63,062 bases of DNA from Gyrodactylus bullatarudis (GCA_012064415.1 SSNU01000243.1:170980-234041), one strand, 5' to 3'. Shown: positions 1-13,498, counted from the stretch's first letter. The notes: generated by a model not told the origin, from the sequence alone. Program-made: numbers and translations.

Positions 1-1274
1 ACACACGCACCAGAGAACAACCAATGAGAGCTAAAACCAAGATTTTGTACACAATTTTCTTTATATAAATCTGGCATGTAAAAGCTGATGAGTATGCCAC
101 GAAATAAAAGCGCTCTATTCTTATAATTGGCATCAACCCTTTTTACTCATGGAATTATCTGTAGCTCAACTTAAAACAGAGATCAAAGAGTTTCTCTCTC
201 GAAATGGATTTTTTTAAATTCTCTACACTGTACCGAACATAGTGTATTTTTTGAAGAATATATTTGATCAGATTTGCTGCATTTCCCTCTGGAATGACAT
301 GACCAAAGATCACATACCACATTGTGTGGATACCAGACTCTTCAATGCTCACGTGAGAATCTCTATTAGAAATCTTTTCTTGTATACCCCTTAGTTATGA
401 ATTGAACGAAAGAATAAAAATTTAAATACGACTAATTATAATTCATTAAAAGCTAATGCATACGGCAAAATGTTTATCATGAAATTTCGTTGAAGTTTTT
501 GAATGAGGAAATACAAAATCTTCGAATACACAGTGCATTACACACATCAAATATGTTGTAAGAGACTAGTTATTCTCAAAAAAAGAAATATTCTTCTCTT
601 TATGATTGAAGATTGAATGTCCTTTAAGAGAAATTCCTAGTCATACTGGTGTGCAAATTATTCTGAAGTATTTGAAAAGACGTTAAAGGAAAAAATTCTT
701 TGTTGATCTCATATTGATCTTGATGAGATCTTTTCCATCTCAGCTCGTGAAAATGAACATAAAAATTCAATTGAATTATTTTTCATTTCATTTGTTTAGA
801 ATTCTGTAAAGCAATTCTCTCCAACATGTTTCTGCTGTATTTTTTCATTTTATTCTAGTATAATCTTCCAGACACAAGAAATTAAAGGGGAATTTTTCTC
901 TGATTTAATTAGATGAACATACCATCAGGCTATATACATACAATTAAGTAATTGAAATAGCTATTTCAATATAGTCCTTCATTTAAGTGAGGTTAAGATC
1001 TTCTCTCCCAATTTATTCAGATTTGTTATCACATTAAATCAAGAAAACACATCAATGTTGGATGTTTAAAAAAAAAAATTTATTGAAGAGAAATACGTAT
1101 TTCACCAGGTCTTATCAATCTCTAATCCTGGTCTGATATATGTTTATAAAATTATGAATTTTAATGAAAAATTCTTAATGAAATTGTAAAGCTGTGTAGA
1201 AAAACTTTCAATTGATGAAAAACCAAAAAACTTCTCCATTGATTTGTTCAAGTATAGAGAAGAAAAATTAAAAA
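1..1274. other. Gene-free AT-rich DNA
   Basis: No coding region with family motifs or convincing splice structure is visible on either strand. The only open frames are short and of random-looking composition, including a 65-codon frame on the minus strand near 155-352 that I do not believe. Confidence 0.5.
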
Positions 1275-2080
1275 TCAATTGGGCCAAGGTAGTTGCAAGT
1301 CATGTAGATAGTTCTTTTGTATGCAAAAATTGGGATCTTCATTCATGATTAAGAACTTTTCTCGAATTTTAAGATGCATTTGCTTGTCATCTGGGCATTT
1401 GAATAAAATTCTGAAATTTTCTTCATTAGCCTGGCAACCACATTGTTCTAGGTGTCTTTTTATAGAAGAACTCTGATGGCAAGTCTTCTTTCGGTTCTTC
1501 CTATATACTTGGCACCACATGTAGCTTGAAAACAATAGATAAGATTTGACTGCTCCTTTGGTTCTTTGAGTTGAAATTTGAACAGACGAGTTGTGCTGAA
1601 ACAACCTTCAATTGTATTTCGTTATAGTTTTCATTTACTAGTGTGTTCAATTTTCTTCTCAAATTGTGGCCGAAACCATCTCCTTTGAACGTGAGTTTGA
1701 CGTAGATTTGGATAGTCGATCCATTTTGTTCCTCCTGTATTTCGGGTTGATTGATTGCTTCGTCTTCCAAAGCTTTTTCTATATATTTTCGAACAAAATT
1801 GTCTGGATATCCATTTTCTTTTAATCGCAGTTTTATTTCATATATCTCATTCAAGAATTCATCTTCACTAACAATTCTTTTGGTTCTCTTGATTAAGCCT
1901 ACTACCAAACCTGATTAGTAACTTTCTGGACAGAAACTCTCAAAATGGAGGTATTTACCTGTATCTGATTTTTTGCGGTGGATGTTTCTTTGTATAGTTC
2001 CATCAGGTTTTCTGGTAAGCTTTACATCTAAGAAACTCAATGTGTTATCTATTTCATCTTCTTTAGTGAAATTGATGTTT
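1275..2080 (-). mobile_element. Decayed Penelope-like retroelement, 3' part (RT end plus GIY-YIG)
   Basis: Three reading frames on the minus strand together resemble the C-terminal part of a Penelope-like retroelement. From 2079 to about 1917 one frame reads like the end of a reverse transcriptase, with NINFTKEDE, LSFLDVKLTRKPDG and TGKYLHFES. From 1908 to 1501 another frame gives GLIKRTKRI and KENGYPDNFV, the linker usual in this class. About 1549-1469, in a third frame, reads NLIYCF...CGAKYIGRTERRL, the GIY-YIG endonuclease core. From about 1470 to 1275 the tail reads HLEQCG and ENFRILFKC. At least two frameshifts and a stop after PESY break it, and nothing upstream of the RT C-terminal region is recognisable, so the copy is 5' truncated and dead. 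In this family the RT copies element RNA and the GIY-YIG domain nicks the target. Class assignment rests on the RT-linker-GIY-YIG order. Confidence 0.8.
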
Positions 2081-3846
2081 AGGGTATTTCTTCATGTTTT
2101 TTTATGTATGAAAAAAGTATGCATTGTGAAGTGTTCTCATGATTTCCTCTTCCTTTGAGACTTACAGAAAATATTGATTTGTTTCTCTTATATAAATGTG
2201 ATGATGTTGAATTCTTTTTATAAAATACATGGATATTTTCTAGATAGGAGAATTATTTGAGAGAAACACAAGAATTTCCCATCCCTTATTATAAAGAATG
2301 TGAAGAAACTAGAATTAATTTACTACATCTTTGAGTCTATGTAAAATCCCCCCAAAAACAATCGTTCAAGTAAAGAGACTTATCGATAAAATTTATGACT
2401 AAAATTTTTCTATTATCTTTGTATGATCTCAATTTAGTATTTCTCTTATTTTAATGTCTTTTTGAAGTTTCCATCTCAATGGAAATACTGCATTAATGAA
2501 ATCCACTCTTTGGTTCAATTATAATTACTTTATACTTGTTATTCTTCATGACACATTTGAAATTGATTCTGATCTCACTTCAGTATTATTCTTTCATTCG
2601 ATTGAGAACGAAAACTCTTTTTCAAATCTTTCATCAGTAATTGATAATTGATTATAATCAGAGATGAAAGTTGTACAAAATTTAAATCTAATCAATTTTT
2701 CTTCAATTTGGGAAACGTTCCCCTTCATCAACAGACTTCTTTATCAATTTGATATCTATATTTTGATTCTAATTCATCAAAATATGTCCCCCGAGTTCAG
2801 TGCGAAATTTCTCTGAAAAAAATCAATAGAAAGTTATGATAGTTTTTATTTTCAGAAATCTCATCATGAGTAGGGATCAAAATGACATCACACTCAGTTT
2901 ACATTTTTTATGGCTAATAAAAATGTTTATTGACCAAAATAAAATCTATTAGCGTATAGATTAATGTTTTTATTTCAATATTTTAGTCGATGATTTTATT
3001 GCAATGTCCTACTTTTAGCGATTCCATACTCAGTTCTAATAAGAGAATTTAATCTTGAGAAACGATGGAAAGAAGAAAAATTATTATCAGGAAGAGAGAT
3101 AGAGTTATTTTTAAACAGGTTGTTGAGTCTATAAAAATTATATCCTTGCGAATCAATCAAGATTGTTCTCAACAAAATATGACTGTTCTCTCATTCAATT
3201 TTAGATTTTGATGGAAAAAACTCGTCAAATAGTTTTAAGGGTTAATTGATTATTATTTTTGGTGAGAAGAAAATTGTATGAATATCTACATAACCTCATG
3301 ACAAGTCTCCAGGTTTCATCAGAGACAAATCACAAACATTGACTGCATGATTATTTACAAAAGAATATATGATATAACGAGAAATTATTAGGCAATGTGA
3401 TCAGTTTTTCTGTTGAATGTAAAATTATTACGAAATTTCTCGATGTAATTCTTTCGATTGCGTGGAAATTCAGTTTTAAAATCACTTTGTATTTAATAAA
3501 TCTGGAAATAAATTAAATCCAAAATTTTGGAGGCAATGATAAAATCAATTCTTGGAAAGTCACAATTCATGCATTCGTGTAGCAGTTTCTCTTGTATATC
3601 GCTATTTTATCTCTAATAGGCAAATGTTGCGTGCTCTTATAGTTTCGTGTAAAATACTCAAGACTATTGCATGATTTGCAAACCATTTTTCAGGTAATTG
3701 GATTTTCAGAAAATTCACTTTCAACAAACCACAAAGCCAGAGTTACCAGCTATAGATTAGAATGTAAATTATTATTATTTATGTAAATCCTTATTAAAAA
3801 AACAGTCAACCAATAAATCTGGTTTCTTACAAATTAGAATAAATAT
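2081..3846. other. Gene-free AT-rich DNA
   Basis: No gene or RNA feature recognised. The 5' part of the neighbouring retroelement would lie at the left end of this stretch, but no RT catalytic motif is readable here. Confidence 0.45.
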
Positions 3847-4136
3847 AAAGTTTGTTGACAAGAAGATGAGAATTTACTATTTACTATATCAGTGTTTAAT
3901 TGCTTCTAATCTTGGAAATCGAACAAAATTCTGAGCTCAAATGTTAAAATAGAAGAAAATTATCAAAATTGGCCAAATTTCGTCATACTCAACGTTTTTT
4001 GGAATTGTTTTCTTTCAAAAACTTAATGCCTTATTTTATCAGGGAGATCCATAAAATAGATGCGTTCCCGACTAACCAGAAGGAAAATATTGAGATTTTT
4101 GTAAAAATGGTAAGTTCTCATCTTTATGTTAGTAAT
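3847..4136. repeat. Degenerate fold-back element (family terminal motif at both ends)
   Basis: The left end carries GTTGACAAGAAGATGAGAA and the right end carries the inverted counterpart TTCTCATCTTTATGTTAG. These match the terminal arms of the fold-back family whose best copy is at 6462-7215. The interior is eroded and short, so this is an old or internally deleted copy. Confidence 0.55.
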
Positions 4137-6461
4137 TGAAATTCATAGGTTCAATGTTTTTTTATTTGAAAACTAGTTGAAAGTCTCTTTTATAATGCTT
4201 AAAAGAAATAAAGTTTATACATTTTAATTAGTAATTAATAACTACTTATTATAATAGGTATTCACTGAATATTATTCAGGGAACTTGATCGGTACAGATT
4301 TGAATTCTGAATTTAAGAGTCAGGTCCTTGGGCATGACACTAAAGCTTGCTTGAGTCTTTTCTTCATTGGTTCACAAAATATTATTTATCCTATAATGTT
4401 TGTGACATTCACGAATACTTTTTTTGTAAAATCTACCTTTTGCAGACGAAAGTGAGAGGTTGTTTTATTCAAGTAAAATTTTTTTCAAAGTGAGTGACTA
4501 AAATGTTCCTTGAGTTAAAATGAAATTAAATAAAAAAGTCAAGAATTTCACCTTCATTGATTGAATATTCAATGATATCTCAAGGCTGGATTCATCATGA
4601 ACACTGAATTGATTTGCTTTGATTTGTAATCATTTTCTCATTACTGAATACTGTTGCTTTGAAAAAAATAATTTTAACTTTGAATAAAATGACCTCTCGT
4701 CTGCAAAATGAATAGTTATTGGTTGAATTTTAAGTTGTTTTTCAAGAATATTTTTCAAATTTGAAAATAGCTGTATTGAGAAAATATTAAGTATCCAAAA
4801 GATTCTCAGGAAAATCCAACTTTCTCATACTTTTTCACATGGGAAGTGGTCAGTGAAAAACAATATTAATATCTTACTTATCCAGGGAAATATTTTTAGC
4901 TTGCTTAATACTCAGACAAAATTCAATAGCTCGATGATATCTTCAATATATTCAAAATTATTAATAATTATTAATTGATAATTTATTCATCAGATATCAA
5001 TAAACTCAAGTCCCTCCCATTAAAGCAGAGATGATAAATATAATCATTACAATTCTAGAGTTGGAAAAGAAAATATGGGTTATTAAAAGAAATTATTAAT
5101 TTTTAGTGTAATTCATTTTATCAGTCAAATTTTCAGAGAGCTATTGCTAATCGAAAAAAGATCTGACAGTCTTTCCTTATAATTTGAAATTTGACAGTAT
5201 GTGGAATTACTTTTCTCCCATTTTTATAGTTATTCAAATGTTCAGAATATTTTCACGGAAAACAAAGGGGAAAGATTTCCAAAAATTAGTTTCTTTTAAA
5301 CCAGCTCGTGATTAAAGGGAAAAGCCAATAGCTATAAATCATCAATTTGGTACAAAGCGATTACTCCTGAACTTCCTCCGTGTTTAATTGATTACAGATA
5401 ATGTGGAAATGAATTCCTGTAATTCCTTTGATATCAAGATAAGTTATTCTTCCCTCTTAGTCTCGATAGAATTAATTAATTCCTATTCTAAATTATAAAG
5501 CTAGTCATTTTAAAAATTTTGTGTTACTATCCTTAGTGATAATAGAAAAATTCGAATTAATTTTCTGAATTTTTGTCTTTGAAATTAATAAAAAATGTTA
5601 AGCTCAATAGTGTTTATTGAAAGTTTAACTTAACACATGTATTGTTAATAAATTCTTATTATCATTATTATTATTTGGTACTTTTACGAGATTCGAAAAT
5701 AATTGCTTTCAGCTCATTGTATTGTGAAGTTTGAAAAATATCTGAGTTTTTGATCAAAAGTATTGAGATTTTTTGTCAAAATCATGAATTCTCATCTTCA
5801 TACAGCTTTAGCTCGAACAAATTTCACTTGAAGCAACTAGATATTTCCAAAACAAACTAATTCTTGAACAATTTTAACCTGAACTACGAAAACGTGGGGA
5901 AGCCGTCATTTTGTTCTTGGAGTTTAAAATCTTTAAAAGCAGAAAGGATTCATAGAAATGTCTATTCCCTTTTATTGATTCAGAATAGAGTCATCTTGTT
6001 TCTTTTTGCTTACCACTAACAACTTGATTTTGTAAGTTTATATTTTATTAATTTCAAAAGGAAAATTGAAGAGCTAAAGGGGAGGAATAGAACGTAGCAA
6101 GAGTCAACTTTTACCTACACGCTGCTGAGGAATATTTAGCTAATCATTTTCTAACACTTCTGTATTAAACAAATTAATATGTAGAATATATTCATCCTTG
6201 TGTAGAATAAACTAAAACGTAGTGTAGAAAGCATCTTATCATCAATAAATTATCAGGAATAGGGGGAAAATATGTTCCATCTTGATTTCATAAAATTCAT
6301 ACAGTACTTGGCTTAAACAAGTTACAATCGCTCAGGCAAAGAAAGAAGATGAAAATTTGAGACAGATTTTTTCCCATGATGATTATATCCCTGAGATTAT
6401 AAGACAAAACAACATTTGTATAGTACACTTCAGAAATTATTTTTTAGTGATATAATTAATA
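4137..6461. other. Gene-free AT-rich DNA with one solo repeat arm
   Basis: No coding sequence recognised. The only structure I see is the single right-hand fold-back arm at about 5751-5810. Confidence 0.45.
5751..5810. repeat. Solo right arm of fold-back family
   Basis: The stretch contains AAAAGTATTGAGATTTTTTG followed by AATTCTCATCTTCATACAGC, which is the inverted terminal arm of the fold-back family. No matching left arm is visible nearby, so this is a truncated copy. Confidence 0.5.
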
Positions 6462-7215
6462 TAAACCTAATTGACATGAAGATGAGAATTTCCTATTTTT
6501 ACAAAAAACTCAATATTTTTATCCAGAAAGTCAGGAAAAAATTTATTTTTTGGATTCCACTATCAAATGAGCTGATTAGTTTTGAAAACAAAAAAATTTC
6601 CGAAAAAAAATTAATCTGACCAAAATTGAGCCGTATTTTGAATTTCGGAAATGTTTCAAATTTCCACTTTTTCAACTTTCAAATCCAAAATTTTTATCGA
6701 TTTCAAAGATTTGAAGCAGTTAAATATTGATAATTAGCATCAACATTAGACGAAGATTTCGAATTTGGCCGTAGAATTTGAGAGAAAATTACTCTTTCCG
6801 AGAAAAAGTTTAATCTCTATATTTTGGATCATTTTCCCTTGTGATAATCGAAAAATTCAAATGGTTCGATTTCCCACCGTAATGACGAATTTCTGTGAAT
6901 TCCTGCAGTCGAATTCGAAATCTTCGTCTAATGTTGATGCTAATTATCAATATTTAACTGCTTCAAATCTTTGAAATCGATAAAAATTTTGGATTTGAAA
7001 GTTGAAAAAGTGGAAATTTGAAACATTTCCGAAATTCAAAATACGGCTCAATTTTGGTCAGATTAATTTTTTTTCGGAAATTTTTTTGTTTTCAAAACTA
7101 ATCAGCTCATTTGATAGTGGAATCCAAAAAATAAATTTTTTCCTGACTTTCTGGATAAAAATATTGAGTTTTTTGTAAAAATAGGAAATTCTCATCTTCA
7201 TGTCAACTAGCTTTA
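6462..7215. repeat. Fold-back element, subfamily A, near-perfect palindrome
   Basis: The left arm (about 6462-6765) and right arm (about 6911-7215) are reverse complements around a spacer of about 145 bp. By eye the arms are essentially identical from 6471 inwards for about 295 bp. Termini read TAAACCTAATTGACATGAAG and, inverted, CTTCATGTCAACTAGCTTTA. No transposase is encoded; the 60-70 codon open frames inside are products of the palindrome. Such elements are moved by enzymes supplied elsewhere. A transcript would fold into a long hairpin. The same core, more diverged, is found at 31206-31907. Confidence 0.9.
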
Positions 7216-8267
7216 GATAAAATTAAGGATTTTCTAATTGACAAATATATCGATAGACCGCTTGACTTTGACTGATGTTGAAAATTCCAGTTCGTGTTAA
7301 TTTTTTATGTTATAGGTTTATTTTCAGCTAACATCCTAAGCAGATATCCGATTTAAGAAATTTTCTCTCAATATGTTCTCAACAAAGAGTTTGTCAAAAA
7401 ATTAGTGAAAAAATGAATTTAAATCATTTTGTTTCATTAAAAAGTAAGCCGTGTTAAAAGATCTAGTAATATAATATAGTAAAAACAGGAAACAAGAAAA
7501 TATTTCCTAGGTAAAGATTAGCTAGGAGTCCAGGAGACATACACCTTTATATTTGGGTAAAGTTTAATTTCCTCAAAATTTTTTTCCTTTCCAATGATCC
7601 AAATTGAAAAAGCCAATCAGAGGATTTCGATTTTCATAAATTTGGCTACATATATCTGGCTGATGTAATAGTTTGATGAGAACCGATGAAATATAACTAA
7701 ATATTCACTCGTCTTCTAAATCCTTTTAATGATTCAGAATTTTTTTAAATATACATTTGTACAAACGAATGGAGAATCTAATTTGAATCTAAAAAATCAT
7801 ACTGGTAGACAATGTCATGGGCCCAATATTATAAGGATGGAAGGAAATATTTTAAACTTGCAATTTTGCTTTCCGTTTTATCTATAGAAAAAGATAAAAC
7901 ATATTTTTTCATTAGAAATCATTTTAGGGAAAAAACAGGAAAATAATTTGCATTGATGCAATAGACTGTGGCAGATCTTTCAATAGATTTTTTTCTCTAT
8001 CACAGTAAATTAAAATTTATCCTCAACTTTTTTTCATTGGTTAAATTTCATGTTTAGTTGATTTATGATTTTATTCTCAAAGAAAGTACTTTCCTTACCT
8101 CACGATCTTTATAGGGTTTCTATCCTGATGAGAAGATTTATTCTAATGTGATATAGGATAATAAGTTGCCAACAAGGTCTAAGGATTATCTTGAGAGGGC
8201 TACTATGATTATCAGACTCATCAGGCTTCAATTTCGAATTATTTAATTTCCTGATGAAAAAGATTTT

Positions 8268-8988
8268 AAAATAAAGTTGGGAATCTATGATTTTTTCATC
8301 AAGAAATCGAATTTTTGAAAACACTTTTCTGAATCCTACTCATGTTGCCCACTTTTACCATTTGAAGAAAAAAATTCTGAAAAAAATTATTTTTATTAAA
8401 AATATGGCAATTTTTCAAATTTCGGCGCCAAAACACCATTTTTTTCTAACTTTGAACCAAAAATTTTAATTGATTTGAAAGTTAAAGTTGATCAAAATAG
8501 CTTTTTCAGAATCAAAATTAGATAAGAAAGCTGACTAACTCCGTTAAATTACCGACAGTTACCCTATTTTCGAGAGATTTTGAATTATCGAAATTTCATT
8601 GATTTTCAAGTAGTGGAAATGATCAAAAATTCAAAATTCCCCTTGCAAACAATAATGTGATTATACATCAGATAAGATTCAGCTGAATTGATTTTCTTGT
8701 CTAATCCTGATATTGTAAAAAATCTTTTGATCACCCTCCAACTCTCAAATCAATGAAAATTTTCAGTTCAAAGTTCGAAAAAATGGGATTTTGGCGACAA
8801 TTTGAACTTTGAAAAATGGCCATATTTTTCATTTTAAAATAGTTTTTTTCAGAATTTTTTTCTTCAAATGGTAAAAGTGAGCTACATGAGTAGGATCCCA
8901 AAAATCTTTAAAAAATTCGAATTCTTGATGAAAACATCGAGATTTCTGTAAAACTCATAGATTCTCAACTTCATATCAATTAGCTTTA
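8268..8988. repeat. Fold-back element, subfamily B, copy 1
   Basis: Inverted arms run from the two ends: the left begins AAGTTGGGAATCTATGA and the right ends TCATAGATTCTCAACTT. Mirrored internal landmarks include TTTCGGCGCCAAAA against TTTTGGCGACAA, and AGATAAGAAAGCTGACTAAC near the centre. The arms are clearly diverged, so the copy is older than the one at 6462. The same core occurs at 57266-57893. The outer 50-60 bp resemble subfamily A. Confidence 0.8.
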
Positions 8989-10293
8989 ATATAGTTCTTT
9001 TACTCCTATACTAACTTATGCTTCCCTACTGGGCCATAAATAACTTTCTCTAAAAGCTCAAGAAATATTAAAGATTAGCAAGCATTTTTCGATTCCCGAA
9101 AACTCTTCCTAAAATGATAGTAATCATATCACAAAAAGAAATCATCTTACATTTTGATTACAGTAATGATATGGGGAAGGTTATCTTCAGCTTTATTCAT
9201 GATCAATTTTGCTATTAACAATTATAATATTGAATAAAAAATAGCTCATGGGGATATTCTTGTTATGACAGTCTTATATTCTAAATCAATACTAAAGAAA
9301 TTGTGTGAGGAATATGATGTATGTTTTTCTAATGGATTTTGGTAATAGTTATAATTAAAGAGCTGGATAGATTCATGATCAAAAGAATACTATGAAGATG
9401 ATCAACACAAAAGGATCTCTAAGTGATTTCTAGCATCTTCCTCTATCTCTAGATTCAATCCAAGGGGAGATTTGAAGATTCATAAAATTCAAATAAATTC
9501 AGCATTTTAATGAAGATTAAAAAATCATATTTTTTTCTAAACAAATAACTTACATTGTTATGGTAAAACTTAGACTCTACCTAGTGAGGATGAAAAATGT
9601 TTGAATGCTCTGTGAGTAAGATTTGCGAAAAGGTGCGAAAATGGAAAACTTGAATGTTGGCACAAGAGTAGTGTAATGAGTAGGAACATGCAGATGGTAA
9701 CTTAATGGCTTGTTATTTGATAATACAGGAGCCCCACTAATAAGTACGACGATGATTTTGAAAAATAAATTTAAAAAGAGGAGAAGGGTAATTTTTGGTT
9801 CACAAGTCACCGGTCTAACTGTATTGTAATCACTAGAGCCTCTTGTCTAACAATTTGCTAAGCTCAAAAATAGCCTTGGAGATAGTAATTTGGATATTAT
9901 CTCGATGTTTTAGATCAATTTCAACATTAATTAGAAAAAAACATAAATCTGAAAAATAACAATTGTTATAAATTCTATAGTAAAATTATTCCTTCTTGCT
10001 AGATAATAATACATTAAAGTTTTCATCTGAAGTTTTCCCCTTATTCTTATTTAAATATAAGCTAGAATCTAGTTTAGATGTTTGTGAATTTTCTATCTAG
10101 TATTTGCTCAATTCTGATAACAATTTCATGTCAAACTCTAAGTAGTTCGATAGACGGGAAAAAGAATAGAGGAATGTAAAAGTTAAGCTCAAAATAGAAT
10201 ATCATCAGGAATTTCTAATCATATCAATCAAGTTATGTCCTAAGTTTATCTATAGAAAATAGTAATTCCTCCAGAAGACAACATAGTCAGGTA
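8989..10293. other. Gene-free AT-rich DNA
   Basis: Nothing recognisable. A 77-codon open frame on the minus strand (9577-9810) has a hydrophobic start but no family motif, and I do not call it a gene. Confidence 0.4.
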
Positions 10294-11799
10294 CAGTCGT
10301 AGACAGAACTGGTGGAGTAAGCCATTCCGACGATAATAAAGCGGCATATACCACAACAAGATGTAATATAGATCAAAATTTTGCAAGAAATCCATTGGTG
10401 GAATTATTTTGTTCGAAAATTAATGATTAGGGCCGCAAAATTTTTATAGGTCAAAATTGATTACTTTAGAGGTTAATACTCACTTTATTATTTGCTCCAG
10501 GGAGAATAAAAAATGTTCATTGGAGCCTATTAAATGCGCTCTTTCATTTGAAAATAAAAAAATTCTACAAAAACCCTTCTTTCAAAAATCGTTTTACATC
10601 ATTTTTACTTAAAAGTAGTATTGTAATAAGTAATATTTCGCTATATAGGAACACATTTAAGACCTTGTGGATCTAACTTCACAAAATACCTAGCTGAAAA
10701 GGGCCTCAATAGAAAGACAAATAAATTCTGATCATTATATGTATAGGATTTATTAATTGGTAAGATAGATCCGTATAAATTATACCGAAAGAAGAAATTC
10801 ATAAATTCATGAAAAATTGGACTTTTTGACTTTTTCATTCTGCTATTATTCAGGAAAATGAATAGATTTACCAGTCAGAAAATTATTAAGAACTATATAT
10901 AAATGATTAATGGATGTTCTGAAAGAACCTGTCAGCAATCATAAGCTTAAAATAAAATTCTTTCAAGTCTGGTTAAAAAATGAGATCAAACGATGTTAAT
11001 GATGAGCTGTTAAACAGGTTGAGTATGAATAATACTTAACTTTAGTTGCTCTATCGAACTATTAAAAAATCTATTTGCTAAATAAGCGTTTCATGTTAAA
11101 ATTAACAAAATATGAAATTATAATAGAATTACTGAATACAAAAAGGTTCTGTTTATTTAAGAAAAACAAAACTTAAACTTGAAAAAAGGTTATGTAAAAA
11201 TTCTTCATATTCGTATGATATTTTTTCAGATATTTCTAAATTGATTAGCTTGAACGATTGTAGATGTTTTATTTTTTGAGATTTACTTTTAACTTTACAT
11301 GTGTAAATTTTTAAATATAAATTCTAAAAAGGAGAAATTTCCTAATTCCTAATTTTACTACTTTCAATCGAAGAAAGATCCATTTCATCTCCGAAAATTG
11401 AGGAGGACAAACATTTATATTATAATGTTTCCATTTCTTCAATATAATTGATTCCTATCTATGATTTATAATATTCATAAAATTAGAGATTTCATCTCAT
11501 CCATTCTCTTTAATTAAGACAAAACTAAGTTTTATTGAGATGAAAATTATTGAAATAAGCATACTTTATAAGGATTATGTATTAAAATAACATGTTTGTT
11601 GAATTTTAATCCATCTATAATTTATCTTGCAATCTTATATTCATGATTTTTACATCATAGTGTTCTATGACTTTTATCCGAAATTTAACGATTCCATATG
11701 TTTTCTCTTACCAATATACCAATAATACATCAGGAATATACCGAAAATATTCACGCAATTTCTCGCGAAGGCTCACTCCACCAGCTTTGTCCACGACTG
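10294..11799. mobile_element. Non-autonomous Tc1/mariner-type DNA transposon (about 1.5 kb)
   Basis: The left end reads CAGTCGTAGACAGAACTGG and the right end, inverted, reads CAGTCGTGGACAAAGCTGG. The similarity continues through GGAGTAAGCC / GGAGTGAGCC, giving terminal inverted repeats of about 30 bp with a handful of mismatches. A TA dinucleotide lies immediately outside each end (10292-10293 and 11800-11801), as expected for TA target duplication in the Tc1/mariner superfamily. No transposase frame or DDE/DDD motif is visible inside, so the copy is non-autonomous or fully decayed. Superfamily placement rests on the CAGT terminus and TA duplication only. Confidence 0.7.
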
Positions 11800-11801
11800 T
11801 A

Positions 11802-13498
11802 GCAAGCGAACAACGTTATAGTCAATAATTCCTCTATTGAGAATAATTGATTTGCAAAAGTGATGACGGAATCTAATTTGGAGAATTTTGTCTGATACGA
11901 AAAAGAAGACGTATCAAATTAATAATATAGGAAAAGTGTGCAATGTTTCTTTCCTTGTTTTTGCTATCCTATTTGTATTTATAACCTTACTTATTATTGT
12001 TATGAGATATGAGGAAAAGATTAATTAATTTCTACTCTCATGTTTAAGACTTCATCTCTACTAATGTAATTGAATTTCTTCAGTGAAGAATCTTCACAAG
12101 GAGAATCACAAAATGCCTTGAGCTCTATGTTGATGATATTATAGTCTGTATTAATTTTACATATAGATTTATACAGGATTCTACATCATAAGATACATAA
12201 ATGAAATTTAAAGCTAATTGATATGAAGTTAGCAATCTATGATGGGCACAAGAATCTCAAGTCCCACTGGGTTATTTCTATCACATATCATTTTAGCAAC
12301 TATTATTATTGTTCATTTAAGCCTCAGATTATACTTGGTTTACCACCCATTCGATAGGAAATCTATTAGTCTCCTGTAATTCGCAAAGATCTCAGGTCTA
12401 TCATTCGTCAAACACGTGCTATATTGATTGATAAAAAAGCTCAATTCATTGTAAACCTTGAATGAATGAGTTTATAAAATTAAATTTGTTAGAAATACAG
12501 TGGGACACTAAGGGTTTAGAAGTATAAAATAATCATGACGAGGGAAATGGTCATATAGTACTAACAGATCCTATGATTAAAACACGTTGTAGACATTTTC
12601 ACATTAAAGAGTACAGTACAAATTGTAGGCAGTATAGAATGATTGACTGAGTTTTCAATTTAATGAATTTCAAGTGTAGTGTTAACATTTTTATTCTCTT
12701 TTTTTACCCAACTAATTTAAATTTTTTTGCAAGAGATCTTTTATACAAAAGTGATTGTATCGAATTTTTGGATAAAAAAGAACAGTGCTCTCTCTTATTA
12801 CATCCCACTAAACGAATTTATTAAATTCACCCCTCTCAAACAATGGAACAATATCAATGAAACTACTGTTATTATCCCCTTCAATGGCCTAGGAAATTCT
12901 AAGTGTAGTGAATTAATTAAAAGGGGGAACCGAAAAATCTTTGAAGATTCAAAAAATTCTGAGGAAAATTGGAAACGATCTTGTGTATAAAAATATTTTT
13001 TTTTCTTTACAGTAATTTTTCTTCTTATTTAAGGACATTAAGATGGAGAATACGTGACTTGAAAAAAGGGAAAAAGTCATTTTGAACTGATTTTAAACGT
13101 CAGATAACATATATAACACTTTTATAATGAAATGTATTTGCCTTGGATTATCTTATTGAAAATTGATTAATCGATAATACACATTAAAAACTACTTTTAA
13201 TAAAATTTACATTCACACAATATTCTGAAAAATCCCAATAGTGAATGAAATTCCATCTTTTATGTTTATATCTGTGTATCTGATCAAGACTAATTCATTA
13301 ATTTGATGAAAATTTGAAATTGAGATTCTCTGATTAGCTAGGCAACTACAACTTCTCGTTCAACGATGATACGCCTATAGCAAATACTAAAATGAATAAA
13401 TTAGCGACTTGAATTTGAGCACATTGATTGGATGGATTAGGCAAAATCTAATTCAACTCTCTCAGATAATTTCTTCCTTCAGGTATGAAATTTCCAAA
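11802..13498. other. Gene-free AT-rich DNA
   Basis: No supported gene. An 87-codon frame (12727-12990, +) has neither a start context nor splice evidence. A Tc1-like TACAGTGGGACACTA string occurs near 12498 but has no visible partner. Confidence 0.4.
12207..12242. repeat. Solo left arm of fold-back family
   Basis: AAAGCTAATTGATATGAAG followed by CAATCTATGA matches the subfamily B terminal arm. No inverted partner is visible close by. Confidence 0.5.

Noticed and set aside
6858..6885. TGGTTCGATTTCCC resembles a tRNA B box
   Set aside because: No matching A box, anticodon stem or acceptor stem can be folded around it; it is part of the fold-back spacer.
6416..6974. Open frames of 67-69 codons inside the fold-back element
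   Set aside because: They lie in the palindrome arms and spacer, have no motif and are not kept open in the diverged copy at 31.2 kb.
12727..12990. 87-codon plus-strand frame
   Set aside because: No family motif, no signal peptide, weak start context and no splice partner; composition is close to the surrounding non-coding DNA.
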